A stretch of DNA of 64,000 bases from positions 1 through 64,000 of the forward strand of contig JBOGVS010000013.1 of the NCBI GenBank assembly GCA_050692555.1, written 5' to 3'. Numbering within the stretch: position 1 is the first letter of the stretch; every line of letters begins with the position of its first letter. Below are positions 48,897-57,565 of this stretch, in pieces. Both the position numbers and the translations under genes were made by a program. The notes beneath the pieces were generated by a model. The model did no database searches and was not told where the DNA came from. It saw only the letters and a program-made list of their open reading frames with translations. The DNA comes from DAITPV01 sp050692555. Its GTDB lineage: Bacteria > Actinomycetota > UBA4738 > CALAEC01.

Positions 48897-50045
48897 ATGG
48901 AGATCGCGTTCACCGACGAGCAGGAGATGTTGCGGGAATCGGTCCGCAAGCTCCTGGACCGGTACTCGGCGCCAGCCGCAGTGCGGGAGCTCGAAGACGA
49001 CCCGGTCGGCTACAGCCCCGACCTGTGGGCGGAGCTGGCGGGGATGGGTCTGCTGGGCCTGACGATCCCCGAGAAGTTCGGCGGGTCGGAGATGTCCGCC
49101 CTGGAGACTGTGATCCTGTACGAGGAGCTCGGCCGGGCCCTGACCCCCTCGCCGCATTTCGTCACCTCGGTGATGGGAGCGGGCGCATTGCTGGCCGGCG
49201 ATTCCGACGACCTCCGGGCCGAGTGGCTTCCCCAGATCGCCGAAGGGAAGGCCATCCTGACGACCGCGTGGTTCGAGCCGGAGAGCAGCTCGGGCCCAGA
49301 GGGGATCGGGCTGACGGCAGAGCAGGACGGTGACCGGTTCCGGTTGACCGGGACGAAGATCCTGGTCCCGTTCGCCTCGTCGGCCACCGGGGTCCTGGTG
49401 CTCGGCCGGGAGCTCGACGGCGACGTCGGCCTGTTCCTGGTCGATCCCGCCGGCTCCGTAGTGAACGTGGAGCGGGAGCGGACGCTGGCCGCGGACGCCT
49501 CGTACCGCATCACGTTCGACGGAGCCGAGGTCGCCGCGTCGGATCGCATCGGCGGCTGGGACGTTTGGCGGGAGACCCTGGTCGATGGCTTCATCGCCCT
49601 CGCTGCGTACGCCCTTGCGGGAGCGGAGCGAGCCCACGAGATGGCCGTGGAATACGCCAAGGAGCGGGTTCAGTTCGGGAAGCCCATCGGAAGCTTCCAG
49701 GCCATCGCCCATCCGCTGGCCGATGCGGCCACCGAGATCGAGGGCGGGAAGACTCTGGTCTACGAGGCGGCGTCGGTGCGAGCCGGCGGCGGGAACGCGT
49801 CAACACTTGCGGCCATGGCCAAGCTGTACGGCTGCGACGTGGTTCGGCGAACCACCAAGCTCGGCCAGCAGGTCCTCGGTGGGATCGGGTTCACCGTGGA
49901 CATCGACATGCAGCTCTACTTCCGCCGGGCCAAGCAGCTCGAGCTCACTTGGGGCGACCCGCGGTACCTCGAGGAGCTCATCGCCGGCGCCGAGCTCGAC
50001 GCCGACACGCCTTACGTCGGCATCGACGCCGGCCCATCCGTCTAG
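48897..50045 (+). CDS. Acyl-CoA dehydrogenase, second subunit of a probable heteromeric pair (FadE)
   Basis: This 382-residue protein begins EIAFTDEQEMLRESVRKLLDRYSAPAAVRELEDDPVGYSPDLWAELAGMGLLGLTIPEKFGGSEMS. A reduced beta domain follows (TAWFEPESSSGPEGIGLTAEQDGDRFRLTGTK), then C-terminal YAKERVQFGKPIGSFQAIAHPLAD and LGGIGFTVDIDMQLYFRRAKQLELTWGDPRYLEE. This is the pattern of the second subunit of steroid ChsE/FadE heterotetramers. It is the last gene of the operator B operon. Confidence 0.88.
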   Translation: MEIAFTDEQEMLRESVRKLLDRYSAPAAVRELEDDPVGYSPDLWAELAGMGLLGLTIPEKFGGSEMSALETVILYEELGRALTPSPHFVTSVMGAGALLAGDSDDLRAEWLPQIAEGKAILTTAWFEPESSSGPEGIGLTAEQDGDRFRLTGTKILVPFASSATGVLVLGRELDGDVGLFLVDPAGSVVNVERERTLAADASYRITFDGAEVAASDRIGGWDVWRETLVDGFIALAAYALAGAERAHEMAVEYAKERVQFGKPIGSFQAIAHPLADAATEIEGGKTLVYEAASVRAGGGNASTLAAMAKLYGCDVVRRTTKLGQQVLGGIGFTVDIDMQLYFRRAKQLELTWGDPRYLEELIAGAELDADTPYVGIDAGPSV

Positions 50046-50185
50046 AGACCCTGGCCGCCGCCGTCCGCATGGCGGTACCCGCTGGTCGTTGTCAAAGAGG
50101 CCAGCTCACGCAACGCATAGGATACGAAGTACATGTTGATGTTCGCGCGGGCAAGGGAGGATGTACTTTAGGATGGCGGAAATGG

Positions 50186-50683
50186 TTGCGACGTCGCCAC
50201 GCTGCGGAGACGTCTGGCAATTTGGCCAAGCCAGGGGAAGGCATTCTCCTCGAGCAGAGTCACGCGATTGACCTAGGGGATGTCCAAAACCTGTACGCAC
50301 TGTTGGCAGCCATAGATGAGGTCATGCCTAGTGAGGCCACTCTCTACATCGAGGGGACCAGCCTTTCCTCCGATGTTCGATCCTTTCTCGAATCGCACGA
50401 CTCGGACGAGAGTCGATCGGTTGCAAGAGGTACTCGTTTGCCTCGACCAAGAGCATTCCACCTGCCTCTTACGGGTTCGAACCTCAAGGGGCTAAGGGAG
50501 CTGGCAGAGGCCCATGCGGAGCCTGAGGTCTGCGACCACCTAGTCGTCTACCAGGGGGACCAGGTGCTTCTGTCCGCGTACGACGCGGGATTCAGCCACG
50601 TCTACGTGTCTCGTGATCTATCCGCGGAAGAGGTTGAGCAACTCCGTACCCGTCTGTCACCACATGCGGGTCCGTCCTCGTAA
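50186..50683 (+). CDS. Hypothetical protein, AT-richer than its neighbours
   Basis: This 165-residue frame from TTG 50186 is open further upstream into the shadow of the dehydrogenase gene, and the real start is uncertain. Readable parts are SHAIDLGDVQNLYALLAAIDEVMPSEATLYIEGTSLSSDVRSFLESH and LVVYQGDQVLLSAYDAGFSHVYVSRDLSAEEVEQLRTRL. The alternation of helices and strands looks like a real small cytoplasmic protein. I do not recognise the family. Base composition differs from both flanks. The stretch 50046-50185 holds no recognisable gene, only a possible leader for this one with AAGGGAGG at 50153-50160. Confidence 0.55.
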   Translation: MRRRHAAETSGNLAKPGEGILLEQSHAIDLGDVQNLYALLAAIDEVMPSEATLYIEGTSLSSDVRSFLESHDSDESRSVARGTRLPRPRAFHLPLTGSNLKGLRELAEAHAEPEVCDHLVVYQGDQVLLSAYDAGFSHVYVSRDLSAEEVEQLRTRLSPHAGPSS

Positions 50684-50691
50684 CCGACCTT

Positions 50692-51798
50692 TCAGTCGGC
50701 AGGGAGGATCTTGACATTGTGGCGCTTGGCGTCGCCAGCCATGAACGTGAGGAGCTTTCCGCCTTCCTCAGTTAGTGCCGCGCGTTCGACTGTTCGGAGC
50801 TTCCCGAAGTGCTGGACGACCAGGGTCGCGGTGTCGCCGCTCCGCACGATCTTCCATCCGGCGCGACCGAAGCCGTCGATGAGCACGCCGCTGCCCAGCT
50901 CACCCGTGTTGAACCGCTGACGGAACTCCTCGATGACGATCCGGCTTCGGTCGGCATGGCCCAGGAATGCGTTGTCGTACACCGGCATGAACCGTGGCGG
51001 TGCTGGTGTGTCTAGGTCGGGGAGGGGAGCGTCGGGCAGGTCGAACAGCTCACGTCCTGCCTCATCACGGAAGGTCCGGAGCCGAGGCCGCAGCCCCTCG
51101 AAGACCTCTCGCAGGCCGGTGATGCTCGACCAGTTCCGCATGTCGGCCACCGAGGCCGGACCGTACGCTGCCAGATAACGCAGGGCCATGCGCTCGAGGG
51201 AAGAGCGGGGATCGAGGGACTTCCCCAACCAGGCTTCCACCGTGGTCCACGCGGCCCGTCCGGTCCTGCCCCATACCCCTCGAGGGGGAACCTGGACCAG
51301 GGGCACCAGGTAGCGGATCGCGAGAGACAGGGAGAAGGGATCGCGTTCGGGCCACCTCTCGGCAAGCAGCTTGCCGAGCTGGCTCGCGGACAGAGGCTGC
51401 TCCTCCAGCGCTTCCCGGCCGGCGACGACGAGGGCCTTCATATCGATGCCTGCGAGGCTCCGGCCGAATCGAGACCCGGCCCAGTCCCGCTCGTGGAGGG
51501 CCTGCGCCAGAGGGCGGAGCGCCAGACAATCGCGAGCGGTGACCAGGTGGATGGTTCCGCGCAGGAACGAGATGCGCACCGCCTCCCGGTTCGTCAGGAG
51601 GTCGGCGAGCTCCTCCGGCCGAAAGCCCTCCAGCCTGGTCCACAGGCCGACGTACGGATCGCCGGGCTCCTGGGCCTGCATGCCCACCAGCCCCTCGATG
51701 GTCTCGGCGGCGCTCAGTCTCCACCGGCGGAGGAGGAGCTGCCGCTCGAGGAGCGCGCGGTTGAGCGCTCGAACGCTGAGCGTCTTGGCCTGCGCCAC
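50692..51798 (-). CDS. Winged-helix DNA-binding protein of the AlkZ/DUF1006 family
   Basis: This 368-residue protein begins VRALNRALLERQLLLRRWRLSAAETIEGLVGMQAQEPGDPYVGLWTRLEGF, the conserved start of the HTH_42 (AlkZ) family with its catalytic-type QxQ element (MQAQEP). Later segments MRNWSSITGLREVF and LLIDGFGRAGWKI-type sequence also fit. AlkZ proteins excise bulky or crosslinked bases; other members are uncharacterised. GTG 51798 is used. It lies 5 nt downstream of the epoxide hydrolase on the same strand. Confidence 0.87.
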   Translation of the reverse strand: MAQAKTLSVRALNRALLERQLLLRRWRLSAAETIEGLVGMQAQEPGDPYVGLWTRLEGFRPEELADLLTNREAVRISFLRGTIHLVTARDCLALRPLAQALHERDWAGSRFGRSLAGIDMKALVVAGREALEEQPLSASQLGKLLAERWPERDPFSLSLAIRYLVPLVQVPPRGVWGRTGRAAWTTVEAWLGKSLDPRSSLERMALRYLAAYGPASVADMRNWSSITGLREVFEGLRPRLRTFRDEAGRELFDLPDAPLPDLDTPAPPRFMPVYDNAFLGHADRSRIVIEEFRQRFNTGELGSGVLIDGFGRAGWKIVRSGDTATLVVQHFGKLRTVERAALTEEGGKLLTFMAGDAKRHNVKILPAD

Positions 51799-51803
51799 CC
51801 GAG

Positions 51804-52964
51804 CTAGCGGAGCTTGCGGAAGAACTCCCGCACGTCTCCGACGAGCAGGTCGGGCGCCTCCATGGCGGCGAAGTGGCCGCCCCGGTCGAACTCCGACCAG
51901 TGCACGATGTTGTTGCCCTGCTCGGAGTACCGGCGGATGGCCACGTCCTCGGCGAAATTCGCCACCCCGGTCGGTGTCGGCCCGGGCTCCGCTCCCCACG
52001 ATCCCGAGTGCATGCCCTCGTAGTAGATCTGAGCCGACGATCCGGCCGTGCCGGTGAGCCAGTAGAGCATCACGTTGGTCAGCATGTGGTCGCGGTCTAC
52101 GGCGTCCTCGGGGACCTCCGCGTCGTGGGTCCACTCCTTGAACTTCTCCACGATCCACGCCAGCTGGCCCACCGGCGAGTCGTTCAGCCCGTACGCCAAT
52201 GTCTGCGGCCGTGTCGACTGGATCTGGAAGTACCCGGTCATCTGAGACAGGTAGTTGTTGAGGCGGTCGAGTCGCACCTTCTCCGCATCGGTGAGCGAGG
52301 CAACCTCGTCCGGACTCGGACCCATGGGTATGAACCCCACGGTCGCCGCGTTCACGTGAACCCCGACCACGTGATCCGGGTCGACTCGCCCGAGCTCGGG
52401 AGAGACCATGGCGCCCCAGTCGCCACCCTGGGCGCCGTAGCGCTCGTACCCCAGGCGGCTCATCAGCTCCGCCCATGCCCGGGCCACCCGGTTGGCTGTC
52501 CACCCCGCGTCCCTGGTGGGGCCGGAGAATCCGAAGCCGGGGATCGACGGGATCACCAGGTCGAACGCGTCGGCAGGGTCGCCACCGTGAGATCCGGGAT
52601 CGCTGAGAGGCCCGATCACCTCGACGAACTCCACGAACGAGCCCGGCCACCCATGGGTGAGCACGAGGGGGAGGGCGTTGGCCTCGGGGGAGCGGACGTG
52701 GAGGAAGTGGACGTTGGCGCCGTCGATGGTCGTGGTGAACTGGGGAAGCTCGTTGAGCGTGGCCTCCTGCTTCCGCCAGTCGTAGGCGGTCCGCCAGTAT
52801 TCGGCCAGCCCCTTCAGGTAGTCGACCGGCACTCCCCGACTCCACCCCACATCGGCTAGCTCGTCCGGCCACCGCGTTCGTGCCAGGCGGTCCCGGAGAT
52901 CGGCCAGGTCGGCGTCGGGGATGTCGATTCGGAACGAACTGATGTCTCGGTCATCCGTTGCCAT
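51804..52964 (-). CDS. Epoxide hydrolase (alpha/beta-hydrolase with EHN domain)
   Basis: This is a 386-residue protein. The N-terminal EHN domain (about 8-115) has FRIDIPDADLADLRDRLARTRWPDE. HGWP is the oxyanion-hole motif. The nucleophile elbow QGGDWGA supplies Asp. A distal His lies in RGGHFAAMEAPDL. It resembles microsomal/juvenile-hormone-type epoxide hydrolases and opens epoxides to diols, a detoxification or terpenoid catabolism role. GGGAG precedes the ATG. It is followed by the AlkZ-like gene. Confidence 0.92.
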   Translation of the reverse strand: MATDDRDISSFRIDIPDADLADLRDRLARTRWPDELADVGWSRGVPVDYLKGLAEYWRTAYDWRKQEATLNELPQFTTTIDGANVHFLHVRSPEANALPLVLTHGWPGSFVEFVEVIGPLSDPGSHGGDPADAFDLVIPSIPGFGFSGPTRDAGWTANRVARAWAELMSRLGYERYGAQGGDWGAMVSPELGRVDPDHVVGVHVNAATVGFIPMGPSPDEVASLTDAEKVRLDRLNNYLSQMTGYFQIQSTRPQTLAYGLNDSPVGQLAWIVEKFKEWTHDAEVPEDAVDRDHMLTNVMLYWLTGTAGSSAQIYYEGMHSGSWGAEPGPTPTGVANFAEDVAIRRYSEQGNNIVHWSEFDRGGHFAAMEAPDLLVGDVREFFRKLR

Positions 52965-53000
52965 TGCCGTCTCCCTTCTTCCGTTTCGTCCGCGGGCGCG

Positions 53001-53789
53001 CTAGACGCGGCGACGGTACCGGGCGATTGTCAACGTGGCGAACACCGCGGTGATCCCCACCAGCCAGATCAGCGACTTGATCGCCGGTTCCGCCACTGCT
53101 CCACCGAGCATCAGCCCACGGGTGGCGTCGATGACGTGTGTGAGCGGGTTCACCTTCGCGAACGCCTCGAGCCACCCGGGCATGGTCTCCGGTCGCACGA
53201 ACGCGGAGCTCACGAAGCTGATCGGCAGGATGATCAGGAATCCCCACGTGTTCACGGACTCCGGGCTCTTGGCGGTGATCCCGATGAACGCCATCGGCCA
53301 GCACATCGCCAGGCCGAACGCCGCGACCAGGAGGAACGCTCCCAGCGCGCCGAGGAATCCGCCCTCGAACCGGAACCCCAGCAGGACGCCGACGCCCACC
53401 ATGATCAGCACGCTCCACACGATCCGGACCCCGTCGGCCGCGATCCGGCCGGAGATCACCGCGGACCGGGCGATGGGGAGCGAGCGGAACCGGTCCACCA
53501 GGCCCTGGTTGAAGTCCTTGTTCAGTCCCAGCGCCGTGGTGAACGGAGTGAACGCGATCCCCTGAACCAGGATCCCCGGGAGGGCGAACTGGAGATACTG
53601 GCTGCTGGATCCGGCGATGGCGCCGCCGAACACGTACACGAACAGCACCAGGAACATGATCGGCTGGATGGACATCTCCACCAGCTGCTCCGGGTTGGCC
53701 TTGATGTGCAGCAGGTTCCGTCGGGCGATCGTGAGCGTGTTGGTGAAGGCGTTCACGCGTCCGGTGGGTGCGAGTGTGGCGGTGCTCAC
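53001..53789 (-). CDS. ABC-2 type transporter permease (DrrB-like)
   Basis: This 262-residue membrane protein has about six hydrophobic segments (PIMFLVLFVYVFG, VLIMVGVGVLLGF, LGAFLLVAAFGLAMCWPMAFIGI, ILPISFVSSAFV, LIWLVGITAVFATL). It also carries the ABC-2 signature region FVRPETMPGWLEAFAKVNPLTHVIDATRGLMLGG. It pairs with the ATPase encoded just upstream (4-bp overlap). It likely exports drugs, antibiotics or lipids, as DrrAB does. Confidence 0.92.
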   Translation of the reverse strand: MSTATLAPTGRVNAFTNTLTIARRNLLHIKANPEQLVEMSIQPIMFLVLFVYVFGGAIAGSSSQYLQFALPGILVQGIAFTPFTTALGLNKDFNQGLVDRFRSLPIARSAVISGRIAADGVRIVWSVLIMVGVGVLLGFRFEGGFLGALGAFLLVAAFGLAMCWPMAFIGITAKSPESVNTWGFLIILPISFVSSAFVRPETMPGWLEAFAKVNPLTHVIDATRGLMLGGAVAEPAIKSLIWLVGITAVFATLTIARYRRRV

Positions 53790-54769
53790 GTCCGGCTCCT
53801 CTCGGTCTCTTCGTCGGCCTCAGACTGATCCTCGGCCAGGTGCCCGGTGACGGCCAGGAACACCTCGTCCAGGCTCGGACGGCGGAGCGACAGGTCGTCG
53901 ACCGTGATGCCCGCGTCGTCGAGCTTCCTGACCACTTGACCCAGCGCCGAGCGATCGTTGATGGTCACCGTGACCAGCTGCCCGTCGGTGTAGGTTCCTT
54001 CGTCCCCGGAGGCGAAATCGGCCAGGATCCTCTCGGTGGCCGCGACGTCCTCTGGATCCTCGGGGCGGGCCTGGAGGACCTGTCCTCCGACGCGGGTCTT
54101 GAGCTGCTGTGGCGTTCCCGCGGCGATCACCTTGCCGCGGTCGACGACCACGATCTCCTCGGCGAGCCGGTCGGCCTCCTCGAGGTACTGCGTGGTGAGC
54201 AGGACCGTGGTTCCCTCCGCGACCAGCCGCCGGATCATATTCCACAGCTCGACCCGGCTCCGAGGGTCGAGGCCCGTGGTTGGCTCGTCCAGGTAGAGGA
54301 ACCGCGGCCGTCCGACCAGGCTGGCGGCCAGGTCCAGGCGACGCCGCATGCCACCGGAGTACGTCTTCACCAGCTTCGTGGCGGCGTCGGCCAGGTCGAA
54401 GGACTCCAGGAGCTCCCTCGCCCGGGCCCTGGCGTCGGCCGGGGGGAAGCCGAGCAGCCGTCCGATCATGTAAAGGTTCTCCTGGCCCGACAGCAGCTCG
54501 TCCACCGCTGCGTACTGACCGGTGAGCCCGATCAGCTTGCGTACCTCTCCGGGCTGGCTGACCACGTCGTAGCCGCCCACCGACGCTCGGCCGGAGTCGG
54601 GGCGGAGCAGGGTGGACAGGATCCGGATCGCCGTGGTCTTCCCGGCTCCGTTGGGGCCGAGCAACCCGAACACCGTCCCCTCGCGGGCCACCATGTCGAT
54701 GCCGTCCAGGGCTCGAACGCTCCCGAACGTCTTGACCAGGCCCTCGGCCTCGATCGCAGAGCTCGTCAT
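53786..54769 (-). CDS. ABC transporter ATPase (DrrA-like)
   Basis: This 327-residue nucleotide-binding protein has Walker A GPNGAGKTT (38-46), signature YSGGMRRRLDLA, Walker B FLYLDEPTTGLD and switch His region TTQYLEEADRLAEEI. A C-terminal extension of about 90 residues (DVAATERILADFASGDEG...LSLRRPSLDEVFLAVTGHLAED) is typical of DrrA-type drug exporters. AGGAGA precedes the ATG. It is divergent from the marR-type gene, with three operator copies in between. Confidence 0.93.
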   Translation of the reverse strand: MTSSAIEAEGLVKTFGSVRALDGIDMVAREGTVFGLLGPNGAGKTTAIRILSTLLRPDSGRASVGGYDVVSQPGEVRKLIGLTGQYAAVDELLSGQENLYMIGRLLGFPPADARARARELLESFDLADAATKLVKTYSGGMRRRLDLAASLVGRPRFLYLDEPTTGLDPRSRVELWNMIRRLVAEGTTVLLTTQYLEEADRLAEEIVVVDRGKVIAAGTPQQLKTRVGGQVLQARPEDPEDVAATERILADFASGDEGTYTDGQLVTVTINDRSALGQVVRKLDDAGITVDDLSLRRPSLDEVFLAVTGHLAEDQSEADEETERSRT

Positions 54770-54856
54770 CGCATCTCCTTTCGCATCCTCATCTCCAACC
54801 CGCCCATAGGAGGGGTGTTCCCGCCTGGATTGTGACGTTAGTCACGACTCCTGTGG

Positions 54857-54973
54857 TGACAGGATGCTGTCATCTGTGGGAACTTATCAGGAACGACAGC
54901 ACGCTGTCAAATCCCGGAGACCCGCGTGGCGGGTTTCTTGGCGAAGGGTGGAGGCCATGACAGAATGCTGTCA
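54857..54973. promoter_or_regulatory. Three copies of a 16-bp MarR operator between exporter and regulator
   Basis: TGACAGGATGCTGTCA (54857-54872), CGACAGCACGCTGTCA (54894-54909) and TGACAGAATGCTGTCA (54958-54973) share the palindrome GACAG-N4-CTGTC. The last copy ends on the first base of the MarR start codon. The layout predicts that the MarR protein represses both itself and the divergent exporter. Confidence 0.8.
54920..54939 (+). terminator. Hairpin with T-rich tail between operator copies
   Basis: ACCCGC (54920-54925), loop GTG, GCGGGT (54929-54934), then TTCTT on the plus strand. It has the shape of a short intrinsic terminator placed before the marR-type start, so it could limit read-through or act as an attenuator. 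The stem is only 6 bp. Confidence 0.35.
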
Positions 54974-55464
54974 TGAGCGAGACAGCTCGAAGGGTCCAGA
55001 CCCAGGGTCGGCGAACCCTCGCGGGTGATGCGTTCAGCGAGCTCGTGGTCCTGGTGTTCCGGCTCCAGGGACTCCTGTCGGCGGAAGGGGATCGGCTGGC
55101 CAGGCCCCAGGGCCAGACCAGCGCCCGATGGCGGGTCCTGGCCATGGTGGAGGGCGGCTCCGCCACCGTCGCCCAGATCGCCAGGGCATGGGGGCTGGCG
55201 CGACAGAGCGTCCAGCGGGTGGCCGATGCCCTGGTGAAAGACGGGCTGGCCGTCTACAAGGCCAACCCCGGCCATCGCCGCGCCCAGCTCATCCAGCTGA
55301 CGCCCCGCGGACGTTCGGCCCTCCGCGCCATCCAGGGGGCCCAGAAGATCTGGGCCAACGAGCTCGGGGCGAAGCTCGGCGAGACGGATCTCCGGCGTGC
55401 GAGCGCGGTTCTCACCCGGGTCCTCGAGGCCCTGAGCAGAACCGAGAGCGCCGAGCCCGCTTAG
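54973..55464 (+). CDS. MarR-family transcriptional regulator of the adjacent exporter
   Basis: This 163-residue protein has a helical dimerisation segment and a winged helix at about 65-110 (TVAQIARAWGLARQSVQRVADALVKDGLAVYKANPGHRRAQLIQLTPRG). MarR proteins bind palindromes as dimers and are released by small aromatic or drug-like ligands. Three GACAG-N4-CTGTC operators lie between it and the DrrAB-like genes. Its end overlaps the convergent PPOX gene by 4 bp. Confidence 0.92.
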   Translation: MSETARRVQTQGRRTLAGDAFSELVVLVFRLQGLLSAEGDRLARPQGQTSARWRVLAMVEGGSATVAQIARAWGLARQSVQRVADALVKDGLAVYKANPGHRRAQLIQLTPRGRSALRAIQGAQKIWANELGAKLGETDLRRASAVLTRVLEALSRTESAEPA

Positions 55465-55892
55465 TCGTGGTCCTTCCTCCAGGGCCCCTGTCCGTATATC
55501 CGCTCGACGGTGACGTGGACGACCACCCCATCGCGCACCTCGCGCATCGGGTACTTGTGTCCCGGGCCTATGTACAACTCCGCCAGGCGGTCCATCACCG
55601 CAAGCGCCCCACCTTCGGTGATGGTCGCCTTGCCTTCGATCACCAGGTATGGATGGAGGCCCTCGCCGGTGTGTTCCTTGGCCTGGAACGACAGGGCCAC
55701 GCGCGGATCCCGTCGCATGTTCTCCAGCTTGCGTTGGTCCAGGTAGAAGAACGTGGCCATGACGATCTCGTCGCCGTCGAACCCGGCCCACGAGAGGGTC
55801 ACATGGGGAGTGCCGTCCGGGTCGATGGTGGCCGCGTGGGCCAGCGGCCCGGTGGCCAGGAACTCCCGAACCGCGTTGGGGATCTCGGTCAC
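55461..55892 (-). CDS. PPOX-class (F420-dependent) split-barrel protein
   Basis: This 143-residue protein reads IPNAVREFLATGPLAHAATIDPDGTPHVTLSWAGFDGDEIVMATFFYLDQRKLENMRRDPRVALSF, the typical start of actinobacterial F420-dependent PPOX proteins, with the cofactor-binding QRKLENMRRDPRVALS segment. The substrate is unknown; relatives reduce biliverdin, nitroimidazoles or unsaturated rings. The methyltransferase gene upstream overlaps its start by 4 bp. Confidence 0.88.
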   Translation of the reverse strand: MTEIPNAVREFLATGPLAHAATIDPDGTPHVTLSWAGFDGDEIVMATFFYLDQRKLENMRRDPRVALSFQAKEHTGEGLHPYLVIEGKATITEGGALAVMDRLAELYIGPGHKYPMREVRDGVVVHVTVERIYGQGPWRKDHD

Positions 55893-56974
55893 GCATCCCT
55901 CCTCACCAGGCGATAGAACCGCCAGTAGTCCGTCTCGATCGGGAGGATCTCCACGTCTGCGAAGCCCGCTTCGACGGCGTAGCCGCGAAGGACCGACGGG
56001 CGCATCACGGTTCCGGTGGCGGCGGACTGCGGGTCACCCATGGCCCCAGGGAGGCACGAGATCACGCTCCAGGCGTACTCGTACTGCTCGCGCTCGGGAG
56101 CCGGGGCGGTGAATTCCTCCTCGGCCAGCTCGTCGACCACCAGGAGTGTGCCGCTCTCGTTGAGGAGCTCGCGAGCCGCCCGGAGGACATCAACTGGTTG
56201 GGTCATGTCGTGCAGCGCTTCGATGATGATCACCAGGTCGTAGCCGCCGGACTCGCGGAGGTCGGCACCGTCGGTGAGGAGGAAACGCACCCGGTCCGAA
56301 AGGCCCGCCTCCCCGGCATGCCGCTGGGCCGGCTCGATCACATCCGGGTCGAGATCGAAGCCGTCCACCGCGATCTTGGGGTAGGCCTGGGCCATGGCGA
56401 TGCTCGACCAGCCGGTCCCGCACGCCACGTCCGCCACTCGTGCGGGCGGATCGGCACGGAGACGCGCGTCCACGTCCGGGATGGCCGGGAGCCATTCCTT
56501 CCCCAGGGGGTTGAGGAAGATCGCCCGGTTGGCTTCGGCCCTGCCCTCCGGCTCCCAGGCCAGCGGCGGTAACCCGGTTCCTCGTCGGAACGCCTCTACC
56601 AGCTCCGGCAGCCGGCGTGCTCCTCGGACCACGTCGACGCCCCGGACCCCCTGGTATCGGAGGTCGTCCCGGTCGGCCAGGACGGGAACATGTTCAGGTG
56701 GGAGCCGGAACTTCCGAGTCTGCGGTTCCGCCTTCGGGTCATCCACCTCCAGGAGGCCGCTGGCGGCGTGGTGCTCGAGCCACTCCCGAACGTATCGCTC
56801 GGTGGTGCCGGTCTGATCAGCGAGCTCTGACGAGGTGGCGGGTCCGTGATCCGCGAGAGCTCGGTACAGACCCAGGCGCTGTCCGAGATACACGGTGTAC
56901 AGCTCCACAGCCCCGTGAGCGTCTTTGAGCAGACGGTCGGCCAGGGACTGCGATCGATCTTCGTCAGTGTTCAT
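55889..56974 (-). CDS. SAM-dependent methyltransferase with N-terminal winged helix (O-methyltransferase-like)
   Basis: This is a protein of about 361 residues. The N-terminal winged helix/dimerisation domain has LYRALADHGPATSSELADQTGTTERYVREWLEHHAASGLLEVDD. The Rossmann methyltransferase domain has VADVACGTGWSSIAMAQAYP and DGFDLDPDVIEPAQRHA, with YDLVIIIEALHDM. ATG 56974 is chosen; TTG 57001 is also in frame. The substrate may be a phenolic or lipid compound. It is co-transcribed with the PPOX gene. Confidence 0.87.
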   Translation of the reverse strand: MNTDEDRSQSLADRLLKDAHGAVELYTVYLGQRLGLYRALADHGPATSSELADQTGTTERYVREWLEHHAASGLLEVDDPKAEPQTRKFRLPPEHVPVLADRDDLRYQGVRGVDVVRGARRLPELVEAFRRGTGLPPLAWEPEGRAEANRAIFLNPLGKEWLPAIPDVDARLRADPPARVADVACGTGWSSIAMAQAYPKIAVDGFDLDPDVIEPAQRHAGEAGLSDRVRFLLTDGADLRESGGYDLVIIIEALHDMTQPVDVLRAARELLNESGTLLVVDELAEEEFTAPAPEREQYEYAWSVISCLPGAMGDPQSAATGTVMRPSVLRGYAVEAGFADVEILPIETDYWRFYRLVRRDA

Positions 56975-57007
56975 GACTGTCGATGGTATTGCCTGCGCCA
57001 AGAAGAG

Positions 57008-57035
57008 GAGCGGGCCCTCCTGAGAGGACCCGCTC
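57008..57035 (-). terminator. Intrinsic terminator after the secreted-protein gene
   Basis: GAGCGGG (57008-57014) pairs with CCCGCTC (57029-57035) and, after one C/A mismatch, CCTC pairs with GAGG around a 4-nt loop, an 11-bp stem. On the minus strand it follows the stop at 57068 and is trailed by the T-rich CTCTTCTT. Confidence 0.6.
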
Positions 57036-57067
57036 CCATCCCTACCTGCCGGCTACCGCCGGCGGGG

Positions 57068-57565
57068 TCAGGCTGGCGGACAGACCGCGTAGAGCGAGAA
57101 CAGTCCTCGCGTCGGCGTTCCGCCCGTACCGTCCCAGCGGCCCACCCTGACGACGGCACCGCCAAGCTTGTGGGCATTGGCGAAGCCTGTTACGTCGTCC
57201 CCTGGGTGGATCGGGGTGGCGCCGACGACGCAGTTGTCGACGCTCACCGGGAACGTCACGTTACAGAACGGCGCCGCGTCGGCCGCGGTGATCCCCCCGG
57301 TTTGTCCCGTGATCACGCATGAGTTGCCGACCGGAACCGTGGCCGCCATTACGTTGTCGGCCGACCCCGCGGTCTTGGCGGACAACACCTCGAGGGTGGG
57401 CTCCGCCTTGTTGATCTGCTTCACGGCGATCTTCTTGGCCTTGGACTTCGTCACGGCCTTGGCCGCGAAGGAGGGGCTGATCGCTCCAGCAGCGATCAGA
57501 ACCGCTCCCAGCACGAGGATCCCCCGTACCAAGGGAGAAAACCTCTTTGACACGCGCTTCTCCAT
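57068..57565 (-). CDS. Secreted protein of unknown function
   Basis: This is a 165-residue protein. Residues 1-35 are a signal peptide (EKRVSKRFSPLVRGILVLGAVLIAAGAISPSFAAKA). A Lys-rich stretch (TKSKAKKIAVKQINKAEPTLE) and a domain with four cysteines (NSCVITG, APFCNVTFP, VDNCVVGA, YAVCPPA) follow. Short Lys-rich segments after the signal peptide are common in actinobacterial secreted proteins with this organisation. AAGGGGG precedes the ATG. It is transcribed alone, ending in a hairpin terminator. Confidence 0.8.
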   Translation of the reverse strand: MEKRVSKRFSPLVRGILVLGAVLIAAGAISPSFAAKAVTKSKAKKIAVKQINKAEPTLEVLSAKTAGSADNVMAATVPVGNSCVITGQTGGITAADAAPFCNVTFPVSVDNCVVGATPIHPGDDVTGFANAHKLGGAVVRVGRWDGTGGTPTRGLFSLYAVCPPA

